Part shown: positions 22,864 through 34,081 of the stretch, piece by piece
Layout of the letters: every line of letters begins with the position of its first letter
How positions within the stretch are numbered: position 1 is the first letter of the stretch
NCBI GenBank assembly: GCA_030734395.1
Contig: JAUZTG010000020.1
Location: forward strand, 1,922,001-1,986,000
Direction of reading: 5' to 3'
Source of the DNA: Sarocladium kiliense
Taxonomy: Eukaryota > Ascomycota > Sordariomycetes > Hypocreales > Sarocladiaceae
Length of the DNA: 64,000 bases
The notes under the pieces: generated by a model
The model's input: only the letters and a program-made list of their open reading frames with translations
What the model was told of the DNA's origin: nothing
Databases searched by the model: none
Translations under genes and position numbers: made by a program

Positions 22864-24415
22864 TCACATTGGAGTCAACTTTGATGCCATTGTTCGTGAG
22901 GCTGGCTTCAGCCACTCAGACTGCAATCGCTCCCAGGAACTATTTCGTTCAAGCAGATCCAGCGCAACCATGGACCGAATGAACTTAAGAAAGCTTGCCT
23001 TTTCCTCGCTTGAGCCGTCGTGCGACTTGCTGAATTGCTCTAGTGAGCATGGTAGGAACGTGGATGGTCGGAGGAGCCTGCTTGTACAACATGTCAGCGT
23101 CCTCACTTGTTACTATGCGGGGGTTTATAACCCCGTACCATCAGTATCGAAATATCGATCCCGGTGCTTGCTTGGGGATAACAGGGTACTTGGAAACTGT
23201 CCCAAAAGGGCAGACATTTGTGCGAGATGAGCCTCAGGGCTATACGGGTCTTCAGGAGTCCACGTGCCGTCAAAGAGCACACTGCCTTCTACCGGCTCCC
23301 AGATCTATGATTGGGATGAATTACCGCATGTTCTTCTAAAGATTCGAATGGAAACTCACCATTACGCCAAGATCCCAGATGTCAGCCTTGTGATCCCAAT
23401 CCGCCCCAAGGGTGACCTCAGGTGCTCGCAGCATCTCTGGCTGGATCCACTCAGTCAGGTGTCTGTCGAACCAACTGGCTGCTGGCTGTTAGCTGGCATG
23501 ACACCCATGCCACGGAGCAGTCTTCGGGCACTGGCAGGTTCCGAAGTCTGTCAATCGAACGGATATGTAGGGGGAAGTTGCAATATCTTCTTCATGGCAA
23601 GTAAACTGAGAAGATGCCAAATAGAAGTCGTTGGATCGGCCGATAGGTGCCTTCTCGGGAAGAAAGACGTCCCACGGAGCATTTTCGAACATATCATTAG
23701 TCGCGGTAGTTTCGATGAGAATGTTCTGAGGCTTGATGTCTGCGGGTGATGAGTATGCCTCGGCGGCCGGCAACTGAATGGAAGGCTCACCTGTATGCAT
23801 AATCCTTTGCCAATGGAGAAAAGACAGCGCGTTTAAAAATTGTCGCGCAATGGACTTCAGCGTCGAGGTCGGCCCCTCAGATTGGGGAAGAGCCGTCTAA
23901 AATTGACCAGGTCAGGTCCCATGGCCTTGAACACAAGACATACGTGCTTCCCATGGGGACTTGAAGGCACAAAGTCGTCTAGCAGATGAAGGATGTGTGT
24001 AGCGCCAGAGCATCTCCGCTTCTGAGATCGAATATCCCTCAATATTTCGAGTTCATACATGTCTTGACCGTGACCGAAGCAGTCAGCCGTCAGTACCTTG
24101 AGCGCGACGTGACGCCTCGCCCTGCATGTGTACCTATGTCAGCGAACGCGATGCCCACATGAGCTGAGGAGGCAGAACTCAACCATTATCGCGAGCAAGC
24201 CGGACAGTAGAGTATCGACCGTATCCCAACTTGTTCAGTATCTCGTATCTGCCATGGCTGAAGACATCGCCGATGCGGACAGGATGGTAGCCACCTGGGC
24301 CGTAACGCGCCAGGCTCTCTTCTCGACTAGCGACTCAGCGGATATCCTCTGTAAAGCAGCGGCGAGAGTGCCTCCAGGCTCTGGAAATATCCCTGGGAGT
24401 GCAATGTGATGCCAT
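22864..24415 (-). pseudogene. Decaying SRPK-like serine/threonine protein kinase
   Basis: Nearly the whole kinase can be read on the minus strand, in order: YHPVRIGDVFSHGRYEIL, the P-loop LGYGRYSTVRLARD, the VAIK-type HVALKVL, DMYELEILRDIR, HILHLLDDFVP, CLVFKAMGPDLVNFR, LKSIARQFLNALSFLHW, the HRD-type MHTDIKPQNIL, LTDFGTC, WIQPEMLRAPEV, DIWDLGVM, IWEPVEG and SLEQFSKS. This is the SRPK-type layout common in fungi. Damage: a TGA at 24335-24337 interrupts the N-terminal frame. One base is missing near 23873, between PNLR and the LKSIAR segment, shifting the frame. The P-loop and VAIK exons do not join in phase with any GT-AG pair I tried. Introns at 23531-23475 and 23359-23305 remain intact, so decay looks recent. 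Sequencing error at the single-base site cannot be excluded. Confidence 0.75.
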
Positions 24416-25669
24416 CAGGGTTGGAGATGATGTTTGGGATTCGTTTGGTGAGAAAACAGGGCGTGCTGCACAGTGCGTGAACAGATGGAGAGGGTAGAAA
24501 CCCCAGGTTGTCGGCGTTGTGTTGCAACACGACACTGCACTTCTTCATCACCGGTACCATGGTTCTTGAGTCCATGCCATGAATTTCTTGATCTGATATA
24601 TGTAATTGACACTTATCTTTATTTCGTTTACCAGTCCATCTACTGCGTCCAAACTTCCAGATCCCTAGCTCTCCACGTCCCCTCGAAATCATCCATCGCA
24701 GCTTTCACGGCAACCCCATTGCTCAGCACAGCCCAAACGTACACAGCCAAGACCTTGCCGATGAGGGTCGCCCCGTCCGTCAGCGACGCGTAGGTGAATC
24801 CATGGTGTGGCTTAACGCACCTTGACCTGAATTAATTGCTTGACTGGGCCGAGGTACGAGGACAAGGTAATTCACCACGCTGCACCCTCACCTTGGTCCT
24901 TAGCTGGCTTCCTACATCGGCTGCATGTTGCCTTGCTCTGGCAGCCAAATTCTCGTCCAGTGTCAGACCAGTACCACCCATCAAGTTTCTGTCCTCCCTT
25001 CTTCTGACCACTCGTTTAGGATTCCGGTCCACAAACCAAGCAACGAGAGACCCTCACAAGACATGGAAGTTGGTCAATCCTTGCCCTCCGACGATTGAGG
25101 CAATCACGGCTGCATCTGCATGTCAGCAGACCCCGCAAGTTGCACGCGGGACGATCCCGTAAATCTGACGTTGAACGCATGTCCGTGACGGTGGTACAGC
25201 CTGCAACAAGGAGAAGCATCGTCCGAGCTATATTGGGATTCAAATCGCGAGTGCAATGCGACTTTGGCTTCCGTATTTGGGGCCTGGTATGGCTAGCCAT
25301 GATCAGAACACCCTAAAGAGGCTTCCCGTGTTGCTCACACTGACAAGCGTATGCCATTAGAACACCACCCTCGTATTTCTGAAACCTATAGAACTTGTGG
25401 CCAAGTTTTGGTCGCCAGAACTAATCAAATGGGTGATGTGCGAAGCAGTCATTCTCATCCTGGCGATGCCATCTTATGTCATCTGCAACCCGATATTAAC
25501 ACAACCAAGGCGATCTCTCCCCACTGAGACTCAAATACATGTTGCATTTTATTCCTAGTGAATGCTATCTTTAGTCAAAGAGTCTGCTGGAATAAAAGAA
25601 TCAACGCGCTGTTCCCTTCTCGGTCAAGTCTGCTTGCACGATCCTCACACCTCCCATTCTGACGTTACG
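24416..25669. other. Intergenic, nothing recognised
   Basis: About 1.25 kb between the kinase remnant and the GH7 gene. No convincing gene or repeat. The GH7 promoter should lie in the last few hundred bases. Confidence 0.5.
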
Positions 25670-27324
25670 ATGTCTTTCCTCACTCTCTTGGCCTTGCCAC
25701 TGCTTGCCAGCGCCCAACTAGTCGGCGACGAAGTCCCTGAGGTTCATCCTCCCCTAACATGGTCCCGCTGCTCAGCAACCGACGGTTGCACTGGTGTCCC
25801 CGCCTCCGTCGTCCTTGATGCCGAATACCGCTGGCTGCATATCAACGACTCCTATACTAACTGTTTCACCGGCGGGATCCGCTATCAAGGCGGCATCTGG
25901 GAAACTTGTGAGTCGAATGCCGATTGCACAGCTCGATGCGCTCTCGAGGGCGGTGACTCGGCCTACGACCGTCAGATGGACTTCGAAGAGAAGTCTGTGA
26001 CGATGAGGTGGCATCAGTATTTTGACTTTAGCGAGTGGATGAATACGAGGATCTTCTTGCTGGAAAGTGAGGATCGGTATCAGACGTTCAGTTTAATGTA
26101 TAATGAGCTAGCCTTTGATGTTGATCTCTCGACGGTGCCGTGTGGACTCAATGCTGCGCTTCGCTTTGTGGCGATGGATGCAGACGGGGGAATGGAGCGA
26201 TACCCAACACAGAAAGCAGGTGCAAAGTATGGGACGGGGTACTGCGACGCCTTTTGTCCTCGAGGTCTGCGTTATGTTGGAGGAGAGGTGTGTTCACACC
26301 GCGTGTGGCCTTCAGAATAGTCGCGCTAATACATTCGCACAGGCAAACATGGAGGGATGGGCGCCAGCGTCGGAGGATCCTGACGGAGGCGAAGGATATC
26401 GAGGGGCATGCTGCTCCGAGATGTCCGTCTGGTCAGTATTTCCCTTCCTTCATGGTGAAGGCAGAAGGAATGACAATCGAACTGCAACAGGAACTCCAAC
26501 TCCATCTCATACACCCTGGATTCGAGACCCTGCATTCATCATGGTTACGAGCCATGTATCAATGACAATTGCGACGTGTGGAGGTATGGAGGCGATATCC
26601 GAAACCCCAAATGCGCACGGGATGGATGTTCGATGAATCCGTTCAGAGTTGGGAACCCGGACTTCTACGGGCCAGGGAAAGTTGTGGACACGAACAAGAC
26701 TTTCACGTAAGATTCTGCGACTGCCAATGTAGCGCATCGCTGAACTAACTCCGGCTTTCACCAGTGTCGTTACTCAGTTCCAAGAGTCTGGCGTCAAGCA
26801 ATTCTTCATTCAAGATGGGAAGAAGATCGAACCCCCGGCACCGACCTGGGAGGGCATTCCAGCTTCCGATGGTGGCATCACTGAGGAGTACTGCGATGCC
26901 ACTCCGGGAGTGTTTGAAGAGCGGGACATCTTCAATGAAGTCGGCGGGTGGCACCAGCACACTGATGCGCTCCGCACGCCAATGGTCCTTTCAATGTCCA
27001 TTCAGGATGATGTGAGTGTCGTCTCCAGCCCACAAAGAGACAAGGTGTCGCTAATAATTGGCAGTACTGGGCTTACAATCTTTGGCTTGACGGTGAGAAC
27101 TACCCACTGCACGGTGATCCAGCTTTGCCTGGATACATGCGAGGAACCTGTGGGGTGGAAGAGAGTGATCCTTGGTGGGTGAAGGGCTATCACAGGAAAG
27201 CGTAAGTATTTATTCGGTCGATCGCTTCTGTCGGTTTGATGTCGAGCTCACATTCTCTTATAGGGCTGTGATGTTCTCTAACATTAGGTTTGGTCCTGTC
27301 GGGACAACAGTTGATGTGGATTGA
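25670..27324 (+). CDS. Secreted GH7-family protein with altered catalytic residues
   Basis: Six exons (25670-26287, 26343-26431, 26491-26706, 26765-27011, 27065-27201 and 27264-27324) give 455 aa with signal peptide MSFLTLLALPLLASAQ. GH7 landmarks include HPPLTWSRC, LYM-like SLMYNELAFDVD, VPCGLNAALRFVAMDADGG, AGAKYGTGYCDAFCPR, NPFRVGNPDFYGPG, VVTQF and SNIRFGPVG. GH7 enzymes cleave cellulose with E-x-D-x-x-E (E212, D214, E217 in T. reesei Cel7A, within EMDIWEAN). Here the joined exons read CCSEMSVWNSNS. Glu232 is kept, but the Asp is Ser234 (26424-26426) and the acid/base Glu is Asn237 (26492-26494). The protein is otherwise full length, with no carbohydrate-binding module. Hydrolytic activity is doubtful; a binding or decoy role is inference. 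It converges with another secreted-protein gene. Confidence 0.9.
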
Positions 27325-27560
27325 GGCGAAGACGGTCTTGGTCTGAAGACAGCCTAAAGAGAAGCACCGAACATACTACTATTTCTGAAACTGTATTTGA
27401 CTGTTGAGAGTCGTTTCGGGGAGATTACTCAGCTCGTTCATGCGCTTCATTGTTCTGCCCTCATGTATCGATCTCTATATGGTACCGCAGGTCAATTTAA
27501 GCTCATGAGAGAAGCTGAGTGTATCATGGTCGTGGAAGATCCACTGTCTATATAGGACCC

Positions 27561-29445
27561 TTATGAGGCGGGACTCAGGGAGAAGATCGCAACCTCCAAG
27601 CCTGACAAGCCCTGAACAGTGATGGTGTTGCCATCTACAGCCCAGTCCCTCTCTCCCCAAAACACCTCCTCAACGGCTTCAGCCTCCACACCCTCCGGAA
27701 GCGAGACTTGAATAGAAGTTGCCAAGGCCTTGTAGCTCATGTTGATGGCACTGACCAGAACCTTGCCAGTCTCAGGGTCAACCCACGCAGCAGCATCAAT
27801 TTCATCAGCTCCCGAGACAGGAAGTCCCTTCGTCAGTGGCGCACCAAGGAAGTACCCAGCAAGTTCATCAGTCGGGAGGACCTTGGCGAGCTTCTCCGTC
27901 ATAGCCATGATGTCAGGGTACGAAGGATAATCCCACATAACGATACCCTTCGCACCATGGTTGATAGCCAGGACAGTCATCACAGCAACCTCATCCCCAG
28001 TTGGGATCCTGTCCCAATGAGTCTCGTTTCCGAATGCCTGTGGCGTGAACCACTGTATCTTATCCGCCCGCAGGATCTCATCGCGACGAGCAAATTCGTC
28101 TATGTGGCTGTAGATGTCCTTGAAGCTGCCCTCGCACATGTCGCATCCGCATACCCCATATGTCTCATTACAAATTGTTCCGTAAATGGAGAAGGTAGCA
28201 TTGATGCCAATTGGGTACACATCGCTGCTCACAATGTCCGTGGCGTTACTGTAGCCTGCGTAGTGCCAATCATAGCAATTCAGAACAAGAGAAACAGGGT
28301 GGTAGGGGTCCAGCTTCTTGATCAGATCGTAGCCCTCGCGCATGGGCTCCAGTGGCCAGGTCTTGCCATCAGGCTCATCGCTGTGATACCACAAGAGCAG
28401 AGAAGGCTGTTTCTTCATGCGCTCGATTTGATCGCGGGTGTTGTCAAGACCCTTGTCGTAGTTAAGATTCACGTCATAGCGGAACCAGAGACCAAGTTCA
28501 TTGGCATGCTCGACGTAGGGAAGCCATTCATCCCAGGGAATGGGATCGAAGCCTAGCGACCCAGTAGGGACAGCATGGATAACGTTGTAGCCTTTGGCGG
28601 TGAACTCTTCGAGAGTACTGATGTTAGGATGTCCTTCTGCTGCGCCTTCATCTTCGTTCCAGTAACGAGTCCATTGAGCTTGCGGTGTTAGCACGACGGT
28701 GTCTTGCACGGCCATTATGTTGGGCCTAGGTTGACTTACAATAGTAGGTGTAGGGGAAGATAACCTGCCATGGCTCATCCTTGCCACGCTGAACGTAGAG
28801 ACCCCCATAAAGATCATCCAATCTTGAGACACTTCCATAATCCTCCGGATACGGCAGGTAGAGCAATTCCGCTGTTTCGGTGAAAGTCGTATCTTTGCCA
28901 AGAATCGCCTTGACGGTCAATTCGTACGCGTCAAACTGGGGCTCAAACCCGTCGAGGCTAATGTAGACCTCGTTGTCGACCGAGCCGAGGTCGACTTCTA
29001 TCGACTTGAGAACCTTGCCATCGTAAGAGATCTCCAGAGCAATTGGCGTGGGGTCCCGACCCTTCTTGGGCCAGAAGCAGCGCGGCAGCAGCTCGCCAGC
29101 CTGATGAACGATATTCGCATCGACGAGTATACTGGCTTCGTCATCTGTGTCGAGAAAAATGTTCATGCGACTCCGGGCATGAAGTCGGAATAGAGGATCC
29201 TCAGAGACAGGAGGCTCTTTGAACTCGCCGCCGAGCCTGACCTCTGAATGTCTGGACAGGAAATATGTGTTAGAGATCTATCGCGAGCCATGAATTGCGG
29301 TACAATTGTGATTCACTTACTCCGGTCGATATGTCCTTCCGCACCAGAGGTCCACCCCTTCGGGCTGGCCAAAGTCACCCGGCGGCGCCTGGCCGTAGAT
29401 GCCCGGGAGAATAGAGGCGAAAGCCGCGACAAACAGAAGACGCAT
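27561..29445 (-). CDS. Secreted protein with TIM-barrel glycoside-hydrolase-like domain (family not assigned)
   Basis: Three exons (29445-29321, 29251-28740 and 28678-27561) give 584 aa. Signal peptide is MRLLFVAAFASILPGIYGQ; the ATG at 29445 is preferred to an earlier in-frame start because it begins the signal. After it comes an all-beta domain (about 30-210), with EPQFDAYELTV and LYVQRGKDEPW. A barrel-like domain follows (about 215-490), with LWFRYDVNLNYDKG, LLLWYHSDEPDG, DPYHPVSLVLN, DIVSSDVYPIG, IQWFTPQAFG and KGIVMWDYPSYP. A C-terminal beta-sandwich ends the protein. The Glu of HSDEPDG sits where a clan GH-A acid/base would, after a WYHS strand. I recognise the fold style but no named family. 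Two CxCxxC-like cysteines occur in VCGCDMCEG. The last intron uses a weak AAG acceptor. Confidence 0.82.
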
Positions 29446-29991
29446 GATAAGCTGTGTATTTCGTCCAGGGCCACTGCGAACATTGTCGCCTTCACAGTCC
29501 ACGGCGCTGACGCATAGTCACTGGCCCTATTTAAGCATCTGGTCACCGACGTCTGCCATCGGATGATGCCCGAGATGGCCGGTGTCCAACACCTTCGCAT
29601 CTCCAAGCCCCTCGCCAACCCGCTTTCCTGGATCATCAACGATGCTTCGCTACGTTACTGCGGGGGAGGACCCCAAATCTTATCCATCTGGCGATGTTAC
29701 ATTATGTTCCTAGGCGGTTAGTAAACCTGCCTGCAGCACCTCCTCGATGGGGTAAGGGCTGCAAGGAACCCATAGCAGCTGCGTCATAGGATGGCGACTG
29801 CACGGTCATGAAGCAGTAAAAAGCATGTCAGACTGAAGCCGTTCATAGCGAATACGTGGGATCACAGTAACAACACCAAATGGAGCGAAAATCGCACCGA
29901 GCAAAACAAAAACGCCGTGTTACGGGGAGTAAAGAACGACGCTAAGAGGGAAGTATATGGGATCATCGACCACTCCGTCTGCGTCCCGTTA
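29446..29991. other. Intergenic, nothing recognised
   Basis: About 545 bp between the TIM-barrel gene start and the 3' end of the second LaeA-like gene. No gene seen. Confidence 0.5.
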
Positions 29992-31295
29992 TTATGCAGG
30001 CCCTTGTGAAGGTTTCCGCCCGATGAGGAACCGATAAGACGTGATGAGCCTCAGGTTCTTATCTCTGAACTCCCGCTTGACGTTCTCCATGAGAACCCTG
30101 CACTGCTGCTCGGAGTAGTTCCACACCCGACTGAACAGCGCAGGGGTATGTGAGTCGACTGACATCTGCATATGGATCAACTCAAATTTGCCCAGCTCTT
30201 TCAACATTGGGTCCTTCGCCCAGGGTCCGATGGGGATCTAGAAGGCAGAACTTGTTAGTGGGATGAACCTCGAAAGATTGTCACCGGATGAGGATGAAGG
30301 GGACATGGATTTTGCGTAAACTTACTCTGTAGACAAGCTCTTGGACATCTTCGAAGCCAGCATCAATCATCCATTGTCGATGATATTTCGCGACATTGAT
30401 CTGCTTCCCGAAGAGCTTACTTGCCCCATCCAGCTTATCAACCCATTCCATCGTCCACGGAGCACGGGCGCAGCTGTCGTCGTCACTAAAGATCCAGGCA
30501 TCGTACTCCTGCATCTCGACCCAGCCACCAGGCTTGAGCGTCTTGAGGACATTGCCATAGAAGCGCGGCCAGTCCGCTGACGTTCCGCTCAATGCCCGTC
30601 CATGGATATAGTCAAACTTCTCTGACTCCTTGTACGTCCACTCATCCTCATAGTCGTCGACGTGGAAGTGGCAATTTTGAGGCACCCAGTCAGGCTGGAT
30701 TGGGGACAGATCAACACCGAAGACATGAGAGTCTGGGAACTCGTCGGCGATGTCGATTGCCCAAATGCCGGTACCGGTACCGAGGTCAAGAATCCGTATT
30801 TCACCAGCTGTGTCCGGCGACGGCAGTGGTGCTGTGTAAAGACGTCCACCGAGGATCAGGCGCCAGATGTGATGCTGAAGGTCGAGACGGTCCTGTTCAG
30901 TCTCATCATTCGGCAACACATACTGGCCCTCACGATAAGCATGGTACCGCCGGCCGTTCTCATACTGGTAGTGGCGGATAGAGGAGGTCACGGACCCGGT
31001 GTAGGCCGTGCCTGACTCAGATCCATATGTAGAATCAGCATCGGCTCTGTCATCCTCCCGATCATGCTAGAGATGATTCGAAACCCGGTCAGCATCTGGC
31101 ACGCTCACCCTTGCCAATTCTAAATAGATGAGGGTGGGGGATGGGAGCGCTAACATCAACCTGGAGGGCAGTTGGTTCTGAGCCATTTTGAGCGGCGGGG
31201 TTCAGGATGGCGGTTAGCGGGATTGACCTGTCGGCGGCGGCAGCGGAAGCGGTAGGCGGTGTCGCCGAGTCATCGGGACGAGACGCTGATGCCAT
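29992..31295 (-). CDS. LaeA-like SAM-dependent methyltransferase (second copy)
   Basis: Three exons (31295-31155, 31066-30326 and 30237-29992) give 375 aa. The N-terminal ~60 residues are disordered and Ala/Asp/Thr-rich. Landmarks: SSIRHYQYENGRRYHAYREG, YVLPNDETEQDRLDLQHHI, SAM motif I LDLGTGTGIWAIDIADEFP, FGVDLSPIQPDWVPQNC, LKPGGWVEMQEYD, MIDAGFEDVQELVYRV, and a C-terminal YRFLIGRKP. This is the same family as the gene at 19022, but with two introns instead of ten and closer to typical family spelling. It is probably nuclear or cytosolic. The start codon is an ATG at 31295, with an in-frame TTG just upstream ignored. It shares a 477-bp promoter region with the divergent NmrA-like gene. Confidence 0.93.
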
Positions 31296-31772
31296 GGCCA
31301 ATTACTTCGAATGCATCTGGGACGGATTGGCGAACAGACGGGCGGGACGGCAGATGGGGTGAGGGAGCGAGATACGAGCTGGCTTGGAAGGATGAAGGCG
31401 GTAAGGACGATCCTTGCTCGTTGAACGTACGACGAGGACAAGACATGACGCTAGCCGAAGATTTCGCGTGGCGAGAAAATATGTGACCGCACCACACAGC
31501 ACCGCACAGCACAGCAGCGCCAGGCACGCGTGGGCCAACAGGGGGGGTTTCCCTGGCTAGGTGCTGGGAATGATCAATTAGGCTTCTTTGCCTCTCTGGA
31601 CTCTCCAGGGATTCCAGAGATAGGCGAGAAACACGCATCACATTCACATCCACACCCCAGCTACTTTCCCACAGACCGACCAACCGACCAACCAACCATC
31701 ACAAATTCCCATCGCAACCTCCGAGACAGACCCAGAGCCTCGGGAACGAACGAAAACCCACGGACCACCACC
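31296..31772. promoter_or_regulatory. Bidirectional promoter between LaeA-like and NmrA-like genes
   Basis: 477 bp separate the two start codons. It contains a GCACAGCAC-type repeat run near 31494-31515 and a CCGACCAACC tetranucleotide-like run near 31675-31697, just upstream of NmrA. Shared control is inferred from geometry only. Confidence 0.45.
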
Positions 31773-32967
31773 ATGTCAGACTCCAACTCCAACAAGCTTA
31801 TTTGCGTCGTAGGTGCCACAGGCAACCAAGGAGGATCCGTCGCCCGCCGTTTCCGTGCCGCTGGCTACCGTGTCCGCGGCCTGTCCCGCAACCCCTCATC
31901 CCCCGCTGCCCAGAAGCTCGTCGCAGAGGGCATCGAGGTAGTGGCCGCCGATCTTGACGATGTCTCGACGTTGATCCACGTGTTCAAGGGCGCCAATATC
32001 ATCTTCAGCGTCACGCAGTACTGGGAGCCGTTTATGCGTCCGGATTGTCGAGAGCAGGCTAAGGAGCAGGGCATCACTTGTCGTAAGTTCGCGTATGATG
32101 TTGAGTATCGCCATGGCAAGAACATTACCGATGCTGCGGCCACGACGGTGGATTCGCTTGAGAACAATGGCTTTCTGGTCTCCACGTTGAGTCATGCTGG
32201 GAAATGCAGTAAGGGAGCCATTCCGGATCTGTACCATTTTGACAGCAAGGCCGATATCTACCCTGCGTATGTACAGGAGAAGTACCCTGAGCTGGCTGGC
32301 AAGATGTCGTGCATTCACACGGGATACTTCTTCACAAGTTTTAACATCCTGCCCAATTCGTACTTCGGAAAGGTGAGTCGAGTGCCTTTGCATGGCGGCC
32401 GCAGGGTTACATCCGTGTTGTTACAGTGTGTCGCTGACTGCATCTCACCCTTCGTGCAATAGCTCCCCGATGGCAGCATCCAAACAGCTTTCACCACGGC
32501 TCCGGACCGGGTAGTGCCACACTTCGATCCCGTTGGTGACATGGGCAATTTCACATACGCTGTAAGCCAACTGCCCCCAGGAAAAGCATATATGGCTGCG
32601 GGTACCTTCTGTAGCTGGAAGGATTGGATCAAGACCTGGAGCACCATCACCGGGGTTCCCGCGTCATATAAACAGGTTTCACAGGAGGAAATGATTGAGG
32701 CGACCGGCGAATATGACCTTGGCCTTGAAGTCGCTCTCATGTACACCTACGCCAGTGACCCGGGATATGACGGCGGCATGGACCTTTTGACAGCAGACGA
32801 TATTCGCAAGGTAAGTTGTGGGCTATTCCATGAGAAGCAAAGGAGGAAGCAGAAAAGATTTTAAAAACAATGCTGATCATATATACTAGTCCGGGGTTGA
32901 ATGTCCTATGACCAGCTGGGAGGAATGGGCGAAGAAGCATGACTGGTCAGCTATTCTTTCCTCCTAG
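31773..32967 (+). CDS. NmrA-like NAD(P)-binding family protein
   Basis: Three exons (31773-32372, 32463-32810 and 32890-32967) give 341 aa. The Rossmann motif GATGNQGGSVARRF (residues 14-27) is that of NmrA/HSCARG proteins: atypical SDRs that sense NADP/NAD balance or act as isoflavone-reductase-like enzymes. NmrA itself represses the GATA factor AreA in nitrogen control. Other landmarks are YRVRGLSRNPSS, GIEVVAADLDD and ANIIFSVTQYWEP, with a C-terminal SWEEWAKKHDWSAIL. The usual SDR Tyr-x-x-x-Lys pair is not evident in the expected place, consistent with a sensor rather than an enzyme. It is divergent from the LaeA-like methyltransferase. Confidence 0.92.
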
Positions 32968-33401
32968 GCGTCATAAGCTGTGGTTGCAAACTTGGCGGGT
33001 CAATACTCTATTCGAATGATACCAGCTTCTAACTCCGAGTGTGCATTGAACTTGCCAGTTGACCTATTAGATCAGTGATCATGTACGAGTCCAGGTAGAT
33101 GCAATCACAATACCTATGTCCTAGAAACCACCACCGGGTTAACCATTTGTCACATACCCTACTGCACAACTAAAGAATGGCAAAAGAGACCACGAAATAA
33201 GAAAGCTGGCAAGACTATGGCACCAATTCACTTCAAGCCACATCATCCTCACAATGCACGAGTGACCAATTTTCCACTACAAAGGGCGTACATCAGCGAC
33301 CGGCGCCGAAAGGGTCCTGACGTGGGAGTATAATTGAAGCAGTTAATACTTGTCAAGAAGGGAAGCAGCTTCTTGTTACCTCGGCTTTATCATGAAGTCA
33401 T

Positions 33402-33527
33402 TCAGGGTCCTTTTCCAAAGACAGGCCCAGACTTCCCGTAAAACTCGGCTACATCGGCTGCAAGAACCTCCGGGCGCTCCCACGCAATGAAGTGCCCACC
33501 CCTTTTGATGCTGTCGCCAGAATTTAA
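33402..33527 (-). pseudogene. C-terminal relic of an epoxide hydrolase / alpha-beta hydrolase
   Basis: About 40 residues survive, reading IKRGGHFIAWERPEVL and DVAEFYGKSGPVFGK before a normal stop. GGHF with its catalytic His and AWERPE-like wording is the standard C-terminus of microsomal-type epoxide hydrolases. Nothing upstream on the minus strand continues the family; that DNA is AT-richer and full of stops. The rest of the gene has been lost or moved. Nucleotide-level decay is slight, so the loss may be recent. Confidence 0.6.
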
Positions 33528-34041
33528 TGTTGCATGTATCCTCCATCCATTCCCGAGGGTACGGCCACAGCTATTATTTACATCAGTGTTCATGCTCTGA
33601 AACCAAGAAGAAAGCCTAAAACTGATATTTGTTATCGACTACAAGTCGTGGGTTATACTAAGCGACTACAATTATACGTGAGGCAATCGCGAAGTGACAA
33701 TGATTACAGAAGCAAATTTAAAGTGTCACTGATAACTGGGAGACACATGCATTTGGATCATTGCAGAGCTGTGTTAATGCGACAAGAAGCTATAAGGTGG
33801 CTACTCTGGTTGACTTACACCAGCAGCTTGCTTGACGTCTCACCATGAAGCCCACTTAACCCTGCGCGACTATCATGACCCCTGATTATAATCTGCCTAG
33901 ATTCTTGTCGGCATTTCGCTTTTTCTCTGTCGCCCATTTCATGGATGCCATTCTCCTTGCAGCCTGCATTTCAGCTCGGCTGTGCAAGCAGTCAACCCCT
34001 GCCAGCTGGTTCGTCAATCTCGCTGTGCAACTTTTTCACAG

Positions 34042-34045
34042 CCCC

Positions 34046-34076
<31 letters not shown>

Positions 34077-34081
34077 AAAAA
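34042..34081. repeat. C25-A15 double homopolymer
   Basis: Twenty-five C followed directly by fifteen A, read on the + strand. On the minus strand this is T15-G25. No terminal repeats or target-site duplication were found nearby. Its exact length should be distrusted because homopolymers misassemble. Confidence 0.9.

Noticed and set aside
30765..30785. GGTACC tandem repeat as a regulatory palindrome
   Set aside because: It falls inside the SAM-binding Gly-Thr-Gly-Thr codons of the LaeA-like gene and is explained by codon use.
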